Assembly (NCBI RefSeq): GCF_007830235.1 | Contig: NZ_VLKI01000025.1 | Coordinates: 1 to 59,863, forward strand | Origin: Cytobacillus oceanisediminis | GTDB taxonomy: Bacteria; Bacillota; Bacilli; Bacillales; Cytobacillaceae | DNA length: 59,863 bases | Reading direction: 5' to 3' | Shown: positions 50,647 to 59,651 of the stretch, in pieces | Layout of the letters: every line of letters begins with the position of its first letter | Position numbering within the stretch: the first letter of the stretch is position 1 | Made by a program: the position numbers and the translations under genes | Notes under the pieces: generated by a model | Seen by the model: the letters and a program-made list of their open reading frames with translations, nothing else | Databases searched by the model: none | Told to the model about the DNA's origin: nothing

Positions 50647-51576
50647 ATGGTACGCGTAGCAAATACAATCGCAGATCTTGTAGGCCAGACACCAATTGTG
50701 AAACTAAATCGTTTAGTTGATGAAAATAGTGCAGATGTTTATTTAAAACTGGAATATATGAATCCGGGAAGCAGTGTTAAAGACCGTATTGCCTTGGCAA
50801 TGATCAATGCTGCAGAGAAAAGTGGAAATCTGAAGCAGGGCGACACCATTATTGAACCAACGAGCGGTAACACAGGAATTGGTTTAGCTATGATTGCGGC
50901 TGCAAAAGGATATAAGGCAGTTTTAGTAATGCCTGAAACCATGAGTATGGAGCGCCGCAACCTGCTTCGTGCTTACGGTGCCGACCTTGTCCTAACACCT
51001 GGGCCTGAAGGAATGAATGGAGCGATCCGCAAGGCAACAGAATTGGCTAAAGAAAATGGCTATTTTATGCCGCAGCAGTTTGAAAATCCTGCGAATCCGG
51101 AAGTTCACCGTTTAACAACAGGACCTGAAATTGCAGAGCAAATGGGAGACCAGCTTGATGCCTTTATTTCAGGAATTGGAACGGGCGGAACGATTACAGG
51201 GGCAGGAAAAGTGCTTCGCGAAAAGTATGAAAACATTAAAATATATGCGGTTGAACCGACTGATTCACCTGTGCTATCAGGCGGAAAGCCAGGCCCCCAT
51301 AAAATCCAGGGAATTGGAGCAGGATTTGTTCCAGATACTCTTGATACAAAGATTTATGATGAAGTCATTCAAATATCAAATGATGAGGCGTTTGAATATG
51401 CCCGCCGCACGGCCAAAGAAGAAGGAATTCTTGGCGGCATCTCCTCAGGTGCAGCCATCTGTGCAGCATTAAAAGTTGCTAAAGAGCTTGGCAAAGGCAA
51501 AAAGGTGCTGGCAATTATTCCAAGTAATGGAGAGCGTTATTTAAGTACTCCTTTATATCAATTCGAAACCGAATAA
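50647..51576 (+). CDS. cysK: Cysteine synthase A
   Basis: 309 residues. O-acetylserine sulfhydrylase, a fold-type II PLP enzyme. PLP lysine in PGSSVKDRIAL, substrate loop PTSGNTGIGLA, phosphate-binding GIGTGGTITGAG and the C-terminal serine region GGISSGAA. ATG 50647 after AAGGAGTGGGG; three upstream codons (GTG 50638) lie within that site. In B. subtilis CysK also binds and modulates the repressor CymR. Confidence 0.97.
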   Translation: MVRVANTIADLVGQTPIVKLNRLVDENSADVYLKLEYMNPGSSVKDRIALAMINAAEKSGNLKQGDTIIEPTSGNTGIGLAMIAAAKGYKAVLVMPETMSMERRNLLRAYGADLVLTPGPEGMNGAIRKATELAKENGYFMPQQFENPANPEVHRLTTGPEIAEQMGDQLDAFISGIGTGGTITGAGKVLREKYENIKIYAVEPTDSPVLSGGKPGPHKIQGIGAGFVPDTLDTKIYDEVIQISNDEAFEYARRTAKEEGILGGISSGAAICAALKVAKELGKGKKVLAIIPSNGERYLSTPLYQFETE

Positions 51577-51582
51577 TAATAG

Positions 51583-51612
51583 AGGCAGCGGTCTATTGGC
51601 CGTTGCCTTTTT
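51583..51612 (+). terminator. Terminator after cysK
   Basis: AGGCAGCGG (51583-51591) with CCGTTGCCT (51600-51608), one G-T pair, then T run. Confidence 0.88.
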
Positions 51613-51725
51613 GTGTTTAATTTTACTTGGCAGTATCCAGAAATGCAATTTTAGACAAAAATTATGAAAGCTTGCCCTACATCATGTATGATGAAAAAAG
51701 AGAAATATTTAGGGGTGACTTTCTA

Positions 51726-53141
51726 TTGAATCAACTTCACATACATGCAAAAAAGATATCTTTTTCATATAATCGTTTCTTCCGCCAATATCGCAGGCTG
51801 GCAGAAGGAAGAGAGCATCATGTTTTGCTTGAAAGCGGGAGAGGCGGCCGGTACAGTATCGCAGCTTTTGATCCGGAAGCAATTTTAACGGGTAAGGATT
51901 CAAAGCTTGAGATACGCCAGAATGGCCAAAAACAAATACTTGAAGGAAATCCTCTTCACTTAATGCAGGATTGGCTAAACCAATATCAAGTTGAAAAGCT
52001 GGAAGAACTCCCTGATTTCCAAGGCGGTGCTATCGGGTTTATCAGCTATGATTACGCACGCTATATTGAAAAACTTCCGAATGATGCAATAGATGATCTC
52101 CGAATTCCTGATATACACTTTTTTGTATTTAAAGAGTTCTTTGTTTTTGACCATGAGAAGGAAACACTTTGGCTGCTTTTCTTATATGAAAAAGGTGAAG
52201 AGCAATCAATTGATGAGAGAACTAAGGGGTGGGAACAGAGCTGGCAAAAAAATGATACAGAGCCTGCTGCTAAAGTTGGACACCAGCAAAGTGCCAATGA
52301 TCTTGATGTTTCCATGAATGAAGAAGAGTTTATGGCTGCTGTTAGGAGTGTACAGGAATATATTTCTCAGGGAGATGTGTTCCAGGTAAACCTATCCGTG
52401 CGCCAAAGCCGCCCCATTCAAATTGAAGCAATGGAGATATATGAACAGCTGAGGTCTTTAAATCCGTCGCCGTATATGGGTTATTTTCATACCCCTGACT
52501 ACCAGCTTGTAAGCGGATCACCGGAGCTTTTGATTAAGAAAAAGGGAAGTGAAGTCAGCACGCGTCCGATTGCGGGGACAAGATCCCGCGGGAAGGACCA
52601 TGAGGAGGACCTTAAGCTAGCCAGTGAGCTGATCGAAAATGAGAAAGAGCGTGCAGAGCACGTTATGCTGGTCGATTTAGAGCGAAATGACCTAGGCAGG
52701 GTCTGTAAATATGGAACAGTTACAGTTGATGAATTTATGGTGATTGAAAAATACTCGCATGTTATGCACATTGTCTCCAATGTAAAGGGACAAATAGAAG
52801 AGGATAAAAATGCAGTTGATTTAATCGATGCTGTATTTCCTGGCGGCACAATCACGGGTGCTCCAAAGGTCAGGACGATGGAAATTATTGAAGAGCTGGA
52901 GCCGGTTACAAGGGGACCTTACACTGGTTCGCTTGGATGGATTAACTTCAGCGGCGATCTGGAGCTAAATATCATTATAAGGACGATGCTTGTGAAGGAA
53001 GGAAAGGCGCATGTTCAGGCAGGTGCCGGTATTGTAATTGATTCCAATCCAAAGAATGAATATAAAGAATCGCTGAAAAAAGCAATTGCTCTTTGGAAAG
53101 CAAAAGAACTCGCAGAACAGGCAAAAGGGGATCAGCTATGA
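51726..53141 (+). CDS. pabB: Aminodeoxychorismate synthase component I
   Basis: 471 residues, as in B. subtilis PabB. It makes 4-amino-4-deoxychorismate for p-aminobenzoate. Chorismate-binding domain (about 200-460): NPSPYMGYF, SPELLIKK, PIAGTRSRGKDHEED, FPGGTITGAPKVRTMEIIEELE (in parts). TTG 51726 follows GGGGTGA and gives the family length; the frame open to 51627 adds 33 residues without support. It overlaps pabA by 4 nt and heads the folate operon. Confidence 0.95.
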   Translation: MNQLHIHAKKISFSYNRFFRQYRRLAEGREHHVLLESGRGGRYSIAAFDPEAILTGKDSKLEIRQNGQKQILEGNPLHLMQDWLNQYQVEKLEELPDFQGGAIGFISYDYARYIEKLPNDAIDDLRIPDIHFFVFKEFFVFDHEKETLWLLFLYEKGEEQSIDERTKGWEQSWQKNDTEPAAKVGHQQSANDLDVSMNEEEFMAAVRSVQEYISQGDVFQVNLSVRQSRPIQIEAMEIYEQLRSLNPSPYMGYFHTPDYQLVSGSPELLIKKKGSEVSTRPIAGTRSRGKDHEEDLKLASELIENEKERAEHVMLVDLERNDLGRVCKYGTVTVDEFMVIEKYSHVMHIVSNVKGQIEEDKNAVDLIDAVFPGGTITGAPKVRTMEIIEELEPVTRGPYTGSLGWINFSGDLELNIIIRTMLVKEGKAHVQAGAGIVIDSNPKNEYKESLKKAIALWKAKELAEQAKGDQL

Positions 53142-53731
53142 TTTATATGATCGATAATTATGATTCTTTTACTTATAATCTCGTACAGTATCTAGGTGAA
53201 TTGGGTGAAGAGCTAGTTGTTAAAAGAAACGACGAGACTTCCATATCCCAAATAAGCGGTCTGCAGCCCAAATTTTTAATGATTTCTCCCGGGCCGTGCA
53301 GTCCGAATGAAGCGGGCATCAGCCTCGAAGCGATTGAAGCATTTGCAGGTAAAATCCCTGTTTTTGGCGTTTGTCTTGGCCATCAGTCGATTGCACAGGT
53401 GTTCGGTGGTGATGTGGTGCAGGCGGAACGGCTCATGCACGGAAAAACATCCGAGATTTACCATGACGGGAAGACGATATTTAAAGGACTGCCCAACCCA
53501 TTCCCGGCTACCCGCTACCATTCATTGATTGTCAAAAAGGAAACTCTTCCTTCTTGCCTGGAGGTTTCTGCCTGGACGGCTGAAGGAGAAATAATGGCCC
53601 TGCGCCATAAGAAGCTTCCGGTTGAAGGAGTCCAGTTCCATCCCGAATCAATTATGACTACAGCCGGAAAGGAATTGCTGCAGAATTTCATTAATCACTA
53701 TAAAACAACCTTGCAGACAGAGGGGCTGTAA
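53138..53731 (+). CDS. pabA: Glutamine amidotransferase PabA/TrpG
   Basis: 197 residues, class I glutamine amidotransferase. It supplies ammonia to PabB and, in Bacillus, also to anthranilate synthase. Triad: C in FGVCLGHQSI, His and Glu in GVQFHPESIMT; N terminus MIYMIDNYDSFTYNLVQYL. ATG overlaps the pabB stop (ATGA), the mark of coupled translation. pabC starts 3 bp after its stop. Confidence 0.96.
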   Translation: MIYMIDNYDSFTYNLVQYLGELGEELVVKRNDETSISQISGLQPKFLMISPGPCSPNEAGISLEAIEAFAGKIPVFGVCLGHQSIAQVFGGDVVQAERLMHGKTSEIYHDGKTIFKGLPNPFPATRYHSLIVKKETLPSCLEVSAWTAEGEIMALRHKKLPVEGVQFHPESIMTTAGKELLQNFINHYKTTLQTEGL

Positions 53732-53734
53732 ACC

Positions 53735-54592
53735 TTGTATCTCTATTTGAACGGCAAAGTGGTAAAAAAAGAAGAGGCAGCCATTTCCCCTTTCGATCAT
53801 GGCTTCTTATATGGCATGGGGCTTTTTGAGACCTTTCGAGTATATGAAGGACATCCTTTTTTGCTTGATGACCATCTGGAGCGGCTTAATCAGAGTTTAG
53901 ATGTTTTAAATATAGAAGCGAGTTTTACAAGGAGTCAATTGGCCGAAGCATTGGAACTGCTACTTAAAAAAAACGGATATAAAGATGCGTATATCAGGAT
54001 GAATGTATCAGCGGGTATGGGTGAGATTGGCCTTCAAACAGACCCTTACACAAAACCGAACACGATCATATTCTGCAAACCGCTTCCCCCGAGAAGCGCC
54101 AGGCAGGAAAAGCAGGCAGTACTGCTGAAAATCCCCCGCAATACACCTGAAGGAGCAGAACGATTAAAGTCACATCATTTTTTAAATAATATCCTTGCAA
54201 AAAGAGAAGCAGGAAATGATCCTGGAACAGAAGGCGTACTTTTAACAAAAGAAGGCTTTTTAGCCGAAGGGGTTGTATCAAACCTATTCTGGATTAAAGA
54301 TCATGTACTATTCACTCCTTCTATTGAAACAGGCATCCTTAATGGCATTACCAGAAAATTTGTTATCAGGCTGGCAGAAACAATGGGATTGAGTGTGCGA
54401 GAAGGAATGTACAGGCCAGAGGATGTCTGGAAGGCAAATGAAGCTTTCGTAACCAATTCCATTCAGGAAATTGTCCCGATCTCTTCGTTTGGTGGTCACT
54501 CAATGCCTGGTCTTTCCGGTGAAAAAACATCAAAGCTCCAGTCAAGCTATGAACGTTACTGTGAATGTTTGTGGAGCAGGAATGAACTGTAG
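53735..54592 (+). CDS. pabC: Aminodeoxychorismate lyase
   Basis: 285 residues, fold-type IV PLP enzyme. It releases pyruvate from aminodeoxychorismate to yield p-aminobenzoate. The PLP lysine is in LKSHHFLNNILAKREA, with GTEGVLLTKEGFLAEGVVSNLFW downstream and the N-terminal SPFDHGFLYGMGLFET (in parts). TTG 53735 after GAGGGGC. folP follows by 11 bp. Confidence 0.95.
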   Translation: MYLYLNGKVVKKEEAAISPFDHGFLYGMGLFETFRVYEGHPFLLDDHLERLNQSLDVLNIEASFTRSQLAEALELLLKKNGYKDAYIRMNVSAGMGEIGLQTDPYTKPNTIIFCKPLPPRSARQEKQAVLLKIPRNTPEGAERLKSHHFLNNILAKREAGNDPGTEGVLLTKEGFLAEGVVSNLFWIKDHVLFTPSIETGILNGITRKFVIRLAETMGLSVREGMYRPEDVWKANEAFVTNSIQEIVPISSFGGHSMPGLSGEKTSKLQSSYERYCECLWSRNEL

Positions 54593-54603
54593 GAGGTTTC
54601 ATA

Positions 54604-55440
54604 ATGTCTAAAACAACAATCCAATGTGGCCCGTATACATTAGACTACGGCAATAAAACGCTTGTTATGGGAATTCTGAACGCAACGCCAGATTCCTTCT
54701 CGGATGGAGGCAAGTACAATCATCTTGATCAAGCGATAAAACATGCAACGGAAATGGTTGAAAACGGTGCGGATATTATTGACGTTGGGGGCGAGTCAAC
54801 CCGTCCTGGATTTGCTGCAGTACCTGCACAAGAGGAACTGGAAAGAGTTCTTCCTGTTATCGAGGCGATTTCAAAGGAAGTAGATGTTCCGATATCCATT
54901 GATACCTATAAGGCTGAAGTAGCGAAGCAGGCAATTGAAGCCGGAGCGCATATTATCAATGATGTATGGGGTGCTAAGGCAGATCCGGATATGGCATCTG
55001 TCGCAGCAGAGACCCAAGCTCCGATCATTCTAATGCATAATCGCAAAGACATGGAATATACTTCGTTTTTCCGTGATGTCATGAATGACTTGTATGAAAG
55101 TATCACCATGGTTAAATCAGCAGGTGTAAAGGACGAGAACATCATTCTTGATCCGGGTATTGGTTTTGCGAAAGATCTAAACTATAACCTGGAAATGATG
55201 AGAGATTTGGACAAGCTCGTTGCAGTGGGCTATCCTGTCCTGCTTGGAACATCGAAAAAACGGATGATTGGAACCATCCTGGACCTTCCTGTTGAAGAGC
55301 GGACAGAAGGGACAGGGGCAACTGTTTGCTACGGCATCCAAAAGGGCTGCCAAATAATCAGAATTCACGATGTGAAGGAGATGAGCAGGATGGCAAAAAT
55401 GATGGATGCCCTGATGGGAAAAGGTGAGTATAATGGATAA
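54604..55440 (+). CDS. folP: Dihydropteroate synthase
   Basis: 278 residues (sul in B. subtilis). It joins p-aminobenzoate to dihydropterin pyrophosphate; the target of sulfonamides. TIM-barrel with GILNATPDSFSDGG, DVGGESTRPG, and GTSKKRMIG near the C-terminus. ATG after TAGGAGG. The 3' end overlaps folB by 8 nt. Confidence 0.97.
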   Translation: MSKTTIQCGPYTLDYGNKTLVMGILNATPDSFSDGGKYNHLDQAIKHATEMVENGADIIDVGGESTRPGFAAVPAQEELERVLPVIEAISKEVDVPISIDTYKAEVAKQAIEAGAHIINDVWGAKADPDMASVAAETQAPIILMHNRKDMEYTSFFRDVMNDLYESITMVKSAGVKDENIILDPGIGFAKDLNYNLEMMRDLDKLVAVGYPVLLGTSKKRMIGTILDLPVEERTEGTGATVCYGIQKGCQIIRIHDVKEMSRMAKMMDALMGKGEYNG

Positions 55441-55792
55441 AATATATGTCAACCAAGTGGAATTCTACGGGTACCATGGCGTCTTTCCTGAAGAAACCCG
55501 TCTTGGCCAGCGTTTCGTTGTCGACCTGATCGTGGAAACAGACTTAAAAAAGGCCGGGGAAACAGATAATCTGGAGGATTCCATTAATTATGGCGAGCTG
55601 TACACGGTTTGCAAAGAAGTTGTAGAAGGAAAGCCTTATAAGCTTGTAGAGGCAGTAGCTGAGAAGCTGTCAGGGGAACTGCTAGGACGTTTCCCGCTGA
55701 TTTCCCAGCTAACTGTTAAAGTGATCAAGCCCGATCCGCCCATTCCGGGCCACTATAAATCGGTTGCAGTTGAAATTACGAGGGGCCGATAA
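55433..55792 (+). CDS. folB: Dihydroneopterin aldolase
   Basis: 119 residues. FolB cleaves dihydroneopterin in the folate pathway. Motifs: EFYGYHGVFPEE with the active glutamate, LEDSINYGELY and VIKPDPPIPGHYKSVAVEI with the catalytic lysine. ATG 55433 after AAGGTGA at 5-bp spacing; GTG 55424 is inside that site. Its stop overlaps the folK start by 1 nt. Confidence 0.96.
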   Translation: MDKIYVNQVEFYGYHGVFPEETRLGQRFVVDLIVETDLKKAGETDNLEDSINYGELYTVCKEVVEGKPYKLVEAVAEKLSGELLGRFPLISQLTVKVIKPDPPIPGHYKSVAVEITRGR

Positions 55793-56319
55793 TGGAGAAT
55801 ACAGCTTTTATTGCGCTTGGTTCCAACATTGGCAACCGCTTTGAAAATTTAAAAGAAGCCATCGAAAAGATTGGTCGGCTCCCTGAAGTTGGGGTGGTAA
55901 ATACTTCTTCTATTTACGAAACCGATCCGGTTGGCTATGAAAATCAAGAACAATTTCTCAATATGGCTATCCAAGTTTCAACGGCTTTAAACCCTTTTGA
56001 ATTACTGGATGCATGCCTTGAAACAGAATTGGATCTTGGAAGAAAAAGGGATATTCGCTGGGGTCCCCGCACAATAGACCTTGACATTTTGCTGTATAAT
56101 CACGAAAATATTGAAACAGAGAAGCTTATTGTTCCTCATCCTCGGATGCATGAAAGAGCATTTGTCCTTATTCCTCTTTTAGAGATTGATTCCAGCATCA
56201 GGCTTCCGAAGATGGAGAGGCCTCTTAGTTCAATACTGGAAGATATACCTGACAGAGAGGGAGTACGGATATGGAAGCAGAAAAATGGGGAAGACGTATT
56301 CGCGCTTTTCGAAAGTTAA
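55792..56319 (+). CDS. folK: Hydroxymethyl-dihydropterin pyrophosphokinase
   Basis: 175 residues. FolK transfers pyrophosphate from ATP to the pterin. Motifs: AFIALGSNIGNR, SIYETDPVGYENQEQFLNM, and WGPRTIDLDILLYNHE with the metal-binding aspartates. ATG directly at the end of folB. The last 49 nt overlap yazB in another frame. Confidence 0.96.
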   Translation: MENTAFIALGSNIGNRFENLKEAIEKIGRLPEVGVVNTSSIYETDPVGYENQEQFLNMAIQVSTALNPFELLDACLETELDLGRKRDIRWGPRTIDLDILLYNHENIETEKLIVPHPRMHERAFVLIPLLEIDSSIRLPKMERPLSSILEDIPDREGVRIWKQKNGEDVFALFES

Positions 56320-56486
56320 AAGGCTTTACACAAGAAGGTTTTGCGAAAGAACTGGGTGTATCGGTTTCAATTTTGGGTGAAATTGAAAGAGGAAATCGAT
56401 TGCCGGCCCCGGCCTTAATTGAGCAGATCGCTTTTGCGCTTAATGTTACACAAGAAGAATTGGCTCCGAAGCAAGAGCACGATTAA
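56271..56486 (+). CDS. yazB: Small HTH (XRE) regulator YazB
   Basis: 71 residues, one helix-turn-helix of the XRE/Cro type (about 10-65: LKGFTQEGFAKELGVSVSILGEIERGNRLPAPALIEQIAFAL in several blocks). ATG 56271 after GAGGGAGTAC, inside folK. Its target is unknown; its fixed place in the folate operon suggests a local control role, which is not proven. dusB follows at 34 bp. Confidence 0.93.
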   Translation: MEAEKWGRRIRAFRKLKGFTQEGFAKELGVSVSILGEIERGNRLPAPALIEQIAFALNVTQEELAPKQEHD

Positions 56487-56520
56487 TATATAGGTCTGAA
56501 ATCTATAAGGAGGTACAATG

Positions 56521-57522
56521 ATGTTCAAAATTGGCGAAATCGAGATGAAAAACCGTGTTGTTCTGGCTCCGATGGCCGGAGTGTGCAACTCGGCTTTCCG
56601 TCTGACTGTTAAAGAATTTGGTGCCGGCCTTGTATGCGCTGAGATGGTCAGCGATAAAGGAATTGTTTTTAAAAACGAAAAAACAATGAATATGCTATAC
56701 ATCGATGAAAGAGAAAAGCCGCTAAGCCTGCAGATCTTTGGAGGCGAAAGAGAAACACTTGTTGAAGCGGCCAAATTCGTTGATAAAAATACAAATGCAG
56801 ATATTATCGACATCAATATGGGATGCCCTGTTCCAAAAATCACAAAATGTGATGCAGGTGCCAAGTGGCTCCTTGATCCGGATAAAATTTATGAAATGGT
56901 CTCTGCAGTAACAGACGCTGTTGAAAAGCCTGTTACAGTGAAAATGCGCATGGGCTGGGATGAAGATCATATCTATGCTGTTAAAAATGCTCAAGCTGTT
57001 GAGCGTGCAGGCGGTAAAGCAGTAGCCCTTCACGGCCGTACACGTGTGCAGATGTATGAAGGAAAAGCGAATTGGGATATTATTCGCGAGGTAAAACAGA
57101 ATATCAACATTCCGTTAATCGGAAATGGTGATGTGCAAACACCTCAGGATGCAAAGCGCATGCTGGACGAAACTGGCTGTGACGGTGTCATGATCGGCCG
57201 TGCTGCACTTGGAAACCCATGGATAATTTACCGAACAGTGAAATATCTTGAAACTGGAGAATTAATGGGTGAGCCTCCAGTACGCGAGAAAATTGATGTT
57301 TGTATTCTTCACCTTGACCGCCTGATTTCACTAAAAGGCGAAAATATCGCGATCCGCGAAATGAGAAAGCATGCAGCATGGTACCTAAAAGGAATCCGCG
57401 GCAATGCAAAAGTCCGCAATGCCATCAATGAGTGCAATACAAGAGAAGATCTTGTGACTCTATTAAACGCTATTGTCATTGATGCAGAAGAAAAAGAAAG
57501 AAACCAAATCCAGGCTGGATAA
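56521..57522 (+). CDS. dusB: tRNA-dihydrouridine synthase (DusB-like, YacF)
   Basis: 333 residues. It reduces uridines in tRNA with FMN. Motifs: VVLAPMAGVCNSAFR, DINMGCPVPKITKCDAGAKWL with the catalytic cysteine, VTVKMRMGWD, ALHGRTRVQMYEG, IGNGDVQTPQDA. ATG 56521 fits the family; ATG 56518 is directly before. Site AAGGAGG. A promoter and a terminator follow before lysS. Confidence 0.96.
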   Translation: MFKIGEIEMKNRVVLAPMAGVCNSAFRLTVKEFGAGLVCAEMVSDKGIVFKNEKTMNMLYIDEREKPLSLQIFGGERETLVEAAKFVDKNTNADIIDINMGCPVPKITKCDAGAKWLLDPDKIYEMVSAVTDAVEKPVTVKMRMGWDEDHIYAVKNAQAVERAGGKAVALHGRTRVQMYEGKANWDIIREVKQNINIPLIGNGDVQTPQDAKRMLDETGCDGVMIGRAALGNPWIIYRTVKYLETGELMGEPPVREKIDVCILHLDRLISLKGENIAIREMRKHAAWYLKGIRGNAKVRNAINECNTREDLVTLLNAIVIDAEEKERNQIQAG

Positions 57523-57534
57523 GCGGCATAAAGT

Positions 57535-57563
57535 TTGACATGCTGTCGTTCTTTGCCTATAAT
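57535..57563 (+). promoter_or_regulatory. Consensus promoter upstream of lysS
   Basis: -35 TTGACA (57535-57540), 17-bp spacer, -10 TATAAT (57558-57563). Perfect consensus, but the predicted start (~57570) is only 9 bp before a terminator stem. Confidence 0.88.
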
Positions 57564-57578
57564 ACTTTTGATACAAAG

Positions 57579-57608
57579 AAACTGCCAGTGCATGAACTGG
57601 CAGTTTTT
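57579..57608 (+). terminator. Terminator between the promoter and lysS
   Basis: AAACTGCCAG (57579-57588) pairs perfectly with CTGGCAGTTT (57597-57606), 8-nt loop, five T. Confidence 0.9.
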
Positions 57609-57731
57609 ATTCTATTTAAATATTTGGGATGTCTGTTTTAACCTCATTGTGTAAAATAATAGAGATATACATTATTGAACTCGCAGTCCTTATGCTTACA
57701 TAAAAAGATTTACAAAATGGAGATGATTTCA

Positions 57732-59222
57732 GTGAGCCAGAGTCATGAAGAATTAAATGACCAATTAAAAGTAAGACGCGAAAAAATGAACAGTCTTCGC
57801 GAAAAGGGAATGGATCCGTTCGGGAAACGCTATGAGCGTTCTCATCAAAGCCAAGATCTGATTACACAGTATGGAGAGCTGGAAAAAGAAGTTATTGAAG
57901 AAAAGAATGTTTCTGTCACACTGGCTGGCCGAATCATGACAAAACGCGGAAAAGGAAAAGCCGGCTTTGCTCATATACAAGATTTGTCAGGCCAAATACA
58001 AATCTATGTCCGTAAAGACGCAGTCGGAGAAGATAACTACTCTATTTTCGAATCTGCAGACCTAGGGGATATTGTAGGGGTTACCGGAACACTGTTTAAA
58101 ACAAAGGTGGGCGAACTGTCTGTCAAAGCCCAGGAGTTTGAACTTCTGACAAAATCTTTACGCCCACTTCCTGATAAGTTCCACGGATTGAAAGATGTTG
58201 AACAGCGTTATCGCCAGCGTTACCTGGATCTGATTATGAGCCAGGAAAGCAAGCAAACTTTCATCACACGCAGCCGCATTATTCAATCAATGCGCCGTTA
58301 TCTTGATGACCATGGATATTTGGAAGTAGAAACGCCTATGATGCATTCGATTGCAGGTGGAGCATCAGCACGTCCTTTTATTACACACCACAATGCTTTG
58401 GATATGGAGCTTTATATGCGTATAGCCATTGAGCTCCACTTGAAGCGCCTAATTGTCGGCGGCCTTGAAAAAGTTTATGAAATCGGACGGGTATTCCGGA
58501 ATGAAGGTATTTCAACCCGTCACAATCCTGAATTCACGATGATTGAGTTATATGAAGCATATGCAGACTACAGAGATATCATGAGTTTGACTGAAAACCT
58601 CATCGCCCATATCGCCCAGGAAGTGCTTGGAACGACTACTGTTCAATATGGTGAGTACGAGGTAAACCTTAAACCTGAATGGAAAAGGCTTCATATGGTA
58701 GATGCCATTAAAGAATATACAGGCGTTGACTTCTGGAAGGAAACAAGCAAGGAAGAAGCACAGCAGCTTGCTAAAGAGCATGGGGTAGAAATTAAAGACA
58801 ACATGGAATACGGCCATATTGTTAATGAATTCTTTGAGCAGAAGGTTGAAGAGAAGCTTATTCAGCCAACATTTATCTATGGACATCCAGTAGAGATTTC
58901 ACCGCTTGCAAAGAAAAACGCCGAAGATCCGCGTTTTACAGATCGTTTTGAGCTATTCATTGTAGCGCGTGAGCATGCAAATGCATTCACTGAGCTAAAT
59001 GATCCAATTGACCAGCGTGAACGTTTTGAAGCGCAGCTTAAAGAACGTGAGCAAGGCAATGATGAAGCCCACATGATGGATGATGACTTCATTGAAGCTC
59101 TTGAATACGGTATGCCTCCAACAGGGGGACTGGGCATCGGAATCGACCGCATTGTTATGCTATTAACAAACTCTCCTTCTATTAGAGATGTTCTGTTGTT
59201 CCCATTAATGCGCCATCGTTAA
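57732..59222 (+). CDS. lysS: Lysyl-tRNA synthetase (class II)
   Basis: 496 residues. It charges tRNA(Lys). N-terminal OB-fold anticodon domain (about 55-150, GRIMTKRGKGKAGFAHIQDL) and class II catalytic core with motif 1 (RRYLDDHGYLEVETPMM), motif 2 (RVFRNEGISTRHNPEFTMIELYEAY in parts) and motif 3 (GLGIGIDRIVMLLT). GTG 57732 after TGGAGATG; 19 upstream codons are excluded by family length. Terminator follows, then the rRNA operon. Confidence 0.97.
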   Translation: MSQSHEELNDQLKVRREKMNSLREKGMDPFGKRYERSHQSQDLITQYGELEKEVIEEKNVSVTLAGRIMTKRGKGKAGFAHIQDLSGQIQIYVRKDAVGEDNYSIFESADLGDIVGVTGTLFKTKVGELSVKAQEFELLTKSLRPLPDKFHGLKDVEQRYRQRYLDLIMSQESKQTFITRSRIIQSMRRYLDDHGYLEVETPMMHSIAGGASARPFITHHNALDMELYMRIAIELHLKRLIVGGLEKVYEIGRVFRNEGISTRHNPEFTMIELYEAYADYRDIMSLTENLIAHIAQEVLGTTTVQYGEYEVNLKPEWKRLHMVDAIKEYTGVDFWKETSKEEAQQLAKEHGVEIKDNMEYGHIVNEFFEQKVEEKLIQPTFIYGHPVEISPLAKKNAEDPRFTDRFELFIVAREHANAFTELNDPIDQRERFEAQLKEREQGNDEAHMMDDDFIEALEYGMPPTGGLGIGIDRIVMLLTNSPSIRDVLLFPLMRHR

Positions 59223-59237
59223 TTAATTAGTTCTATT

Positions 59238-59277
59238 TAAAAAGGCAAAGCACAGGTGATGTGTTTTGCCTTTTTTA
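59238..59277 (+). terminator. Terminator after lysS
   Basis: AAAAAGGCAAAGCACA with TGTGTTTTGCCTTTTTT around GGTGA, one mismatch or G-T, then T run. Confidence 0.9.
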
Positions 59278-59430
59278 TTTGTCTAAATTTGAGTGTGAAA
59301 ATCTTCAATGGAAAGGGCTTGGGATGAGGCTGATTGCACAAGCAGATTAGGATGCATTTCCTTCTTTTATGAGCAGAATAATGGGAATATTTTTTCTTTC
59401 TTTATTATGAATAAAAAAGAAAAAAACATA

Positions 59431-59541
59431 TTGCAACTTGTCTGTTATGGTGATATATTTATATTCGTTGCTGCGAGACAGTGACTTACAAAAAAAGATT
59501 TCAAAAAAGTTATTGACTCAGACAACTGAATCTGATAAGAT
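59431..59541 (+). promoter_or_regulatory. Tandem rRNA operon promoters P1 and P2
   Basis: P1: TTGCAA (59431-59436), 17-bp spacer, TATATT (59454-59459). P2: TTGACT (59513-59518), 17-bp spacer, TAAGAT (59536-59541). Two promoters about 80 bp apart are usual for Bacillus rrn operons. Confidence 0.88.
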
Positions 59542-59563
59542 AATAAAGTCGCCTTAAGCGACG

Positions 59564-59651
59564 GATTGATCTTTGAAAACTGAACGAACAAAAACGTCAA
59601 CGTTAATTCTTTAGTCTTTTTAAAAAAGACAACTTATGAGCTTAATCAACT
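59564..59651 (+). promoter_or_regulatory. rRNA leader with boxA-like antitermination region
   Basis: TGATCTTTGAAAACTGA (59566-59582) is the boxA-containing sequence seen before Bacillus 16S and 23S genes. An AGTCTTTTT/AAAAAGAC hairpin follows (59612-59630), part of the RNase processing stem. Confidence 0.7.
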
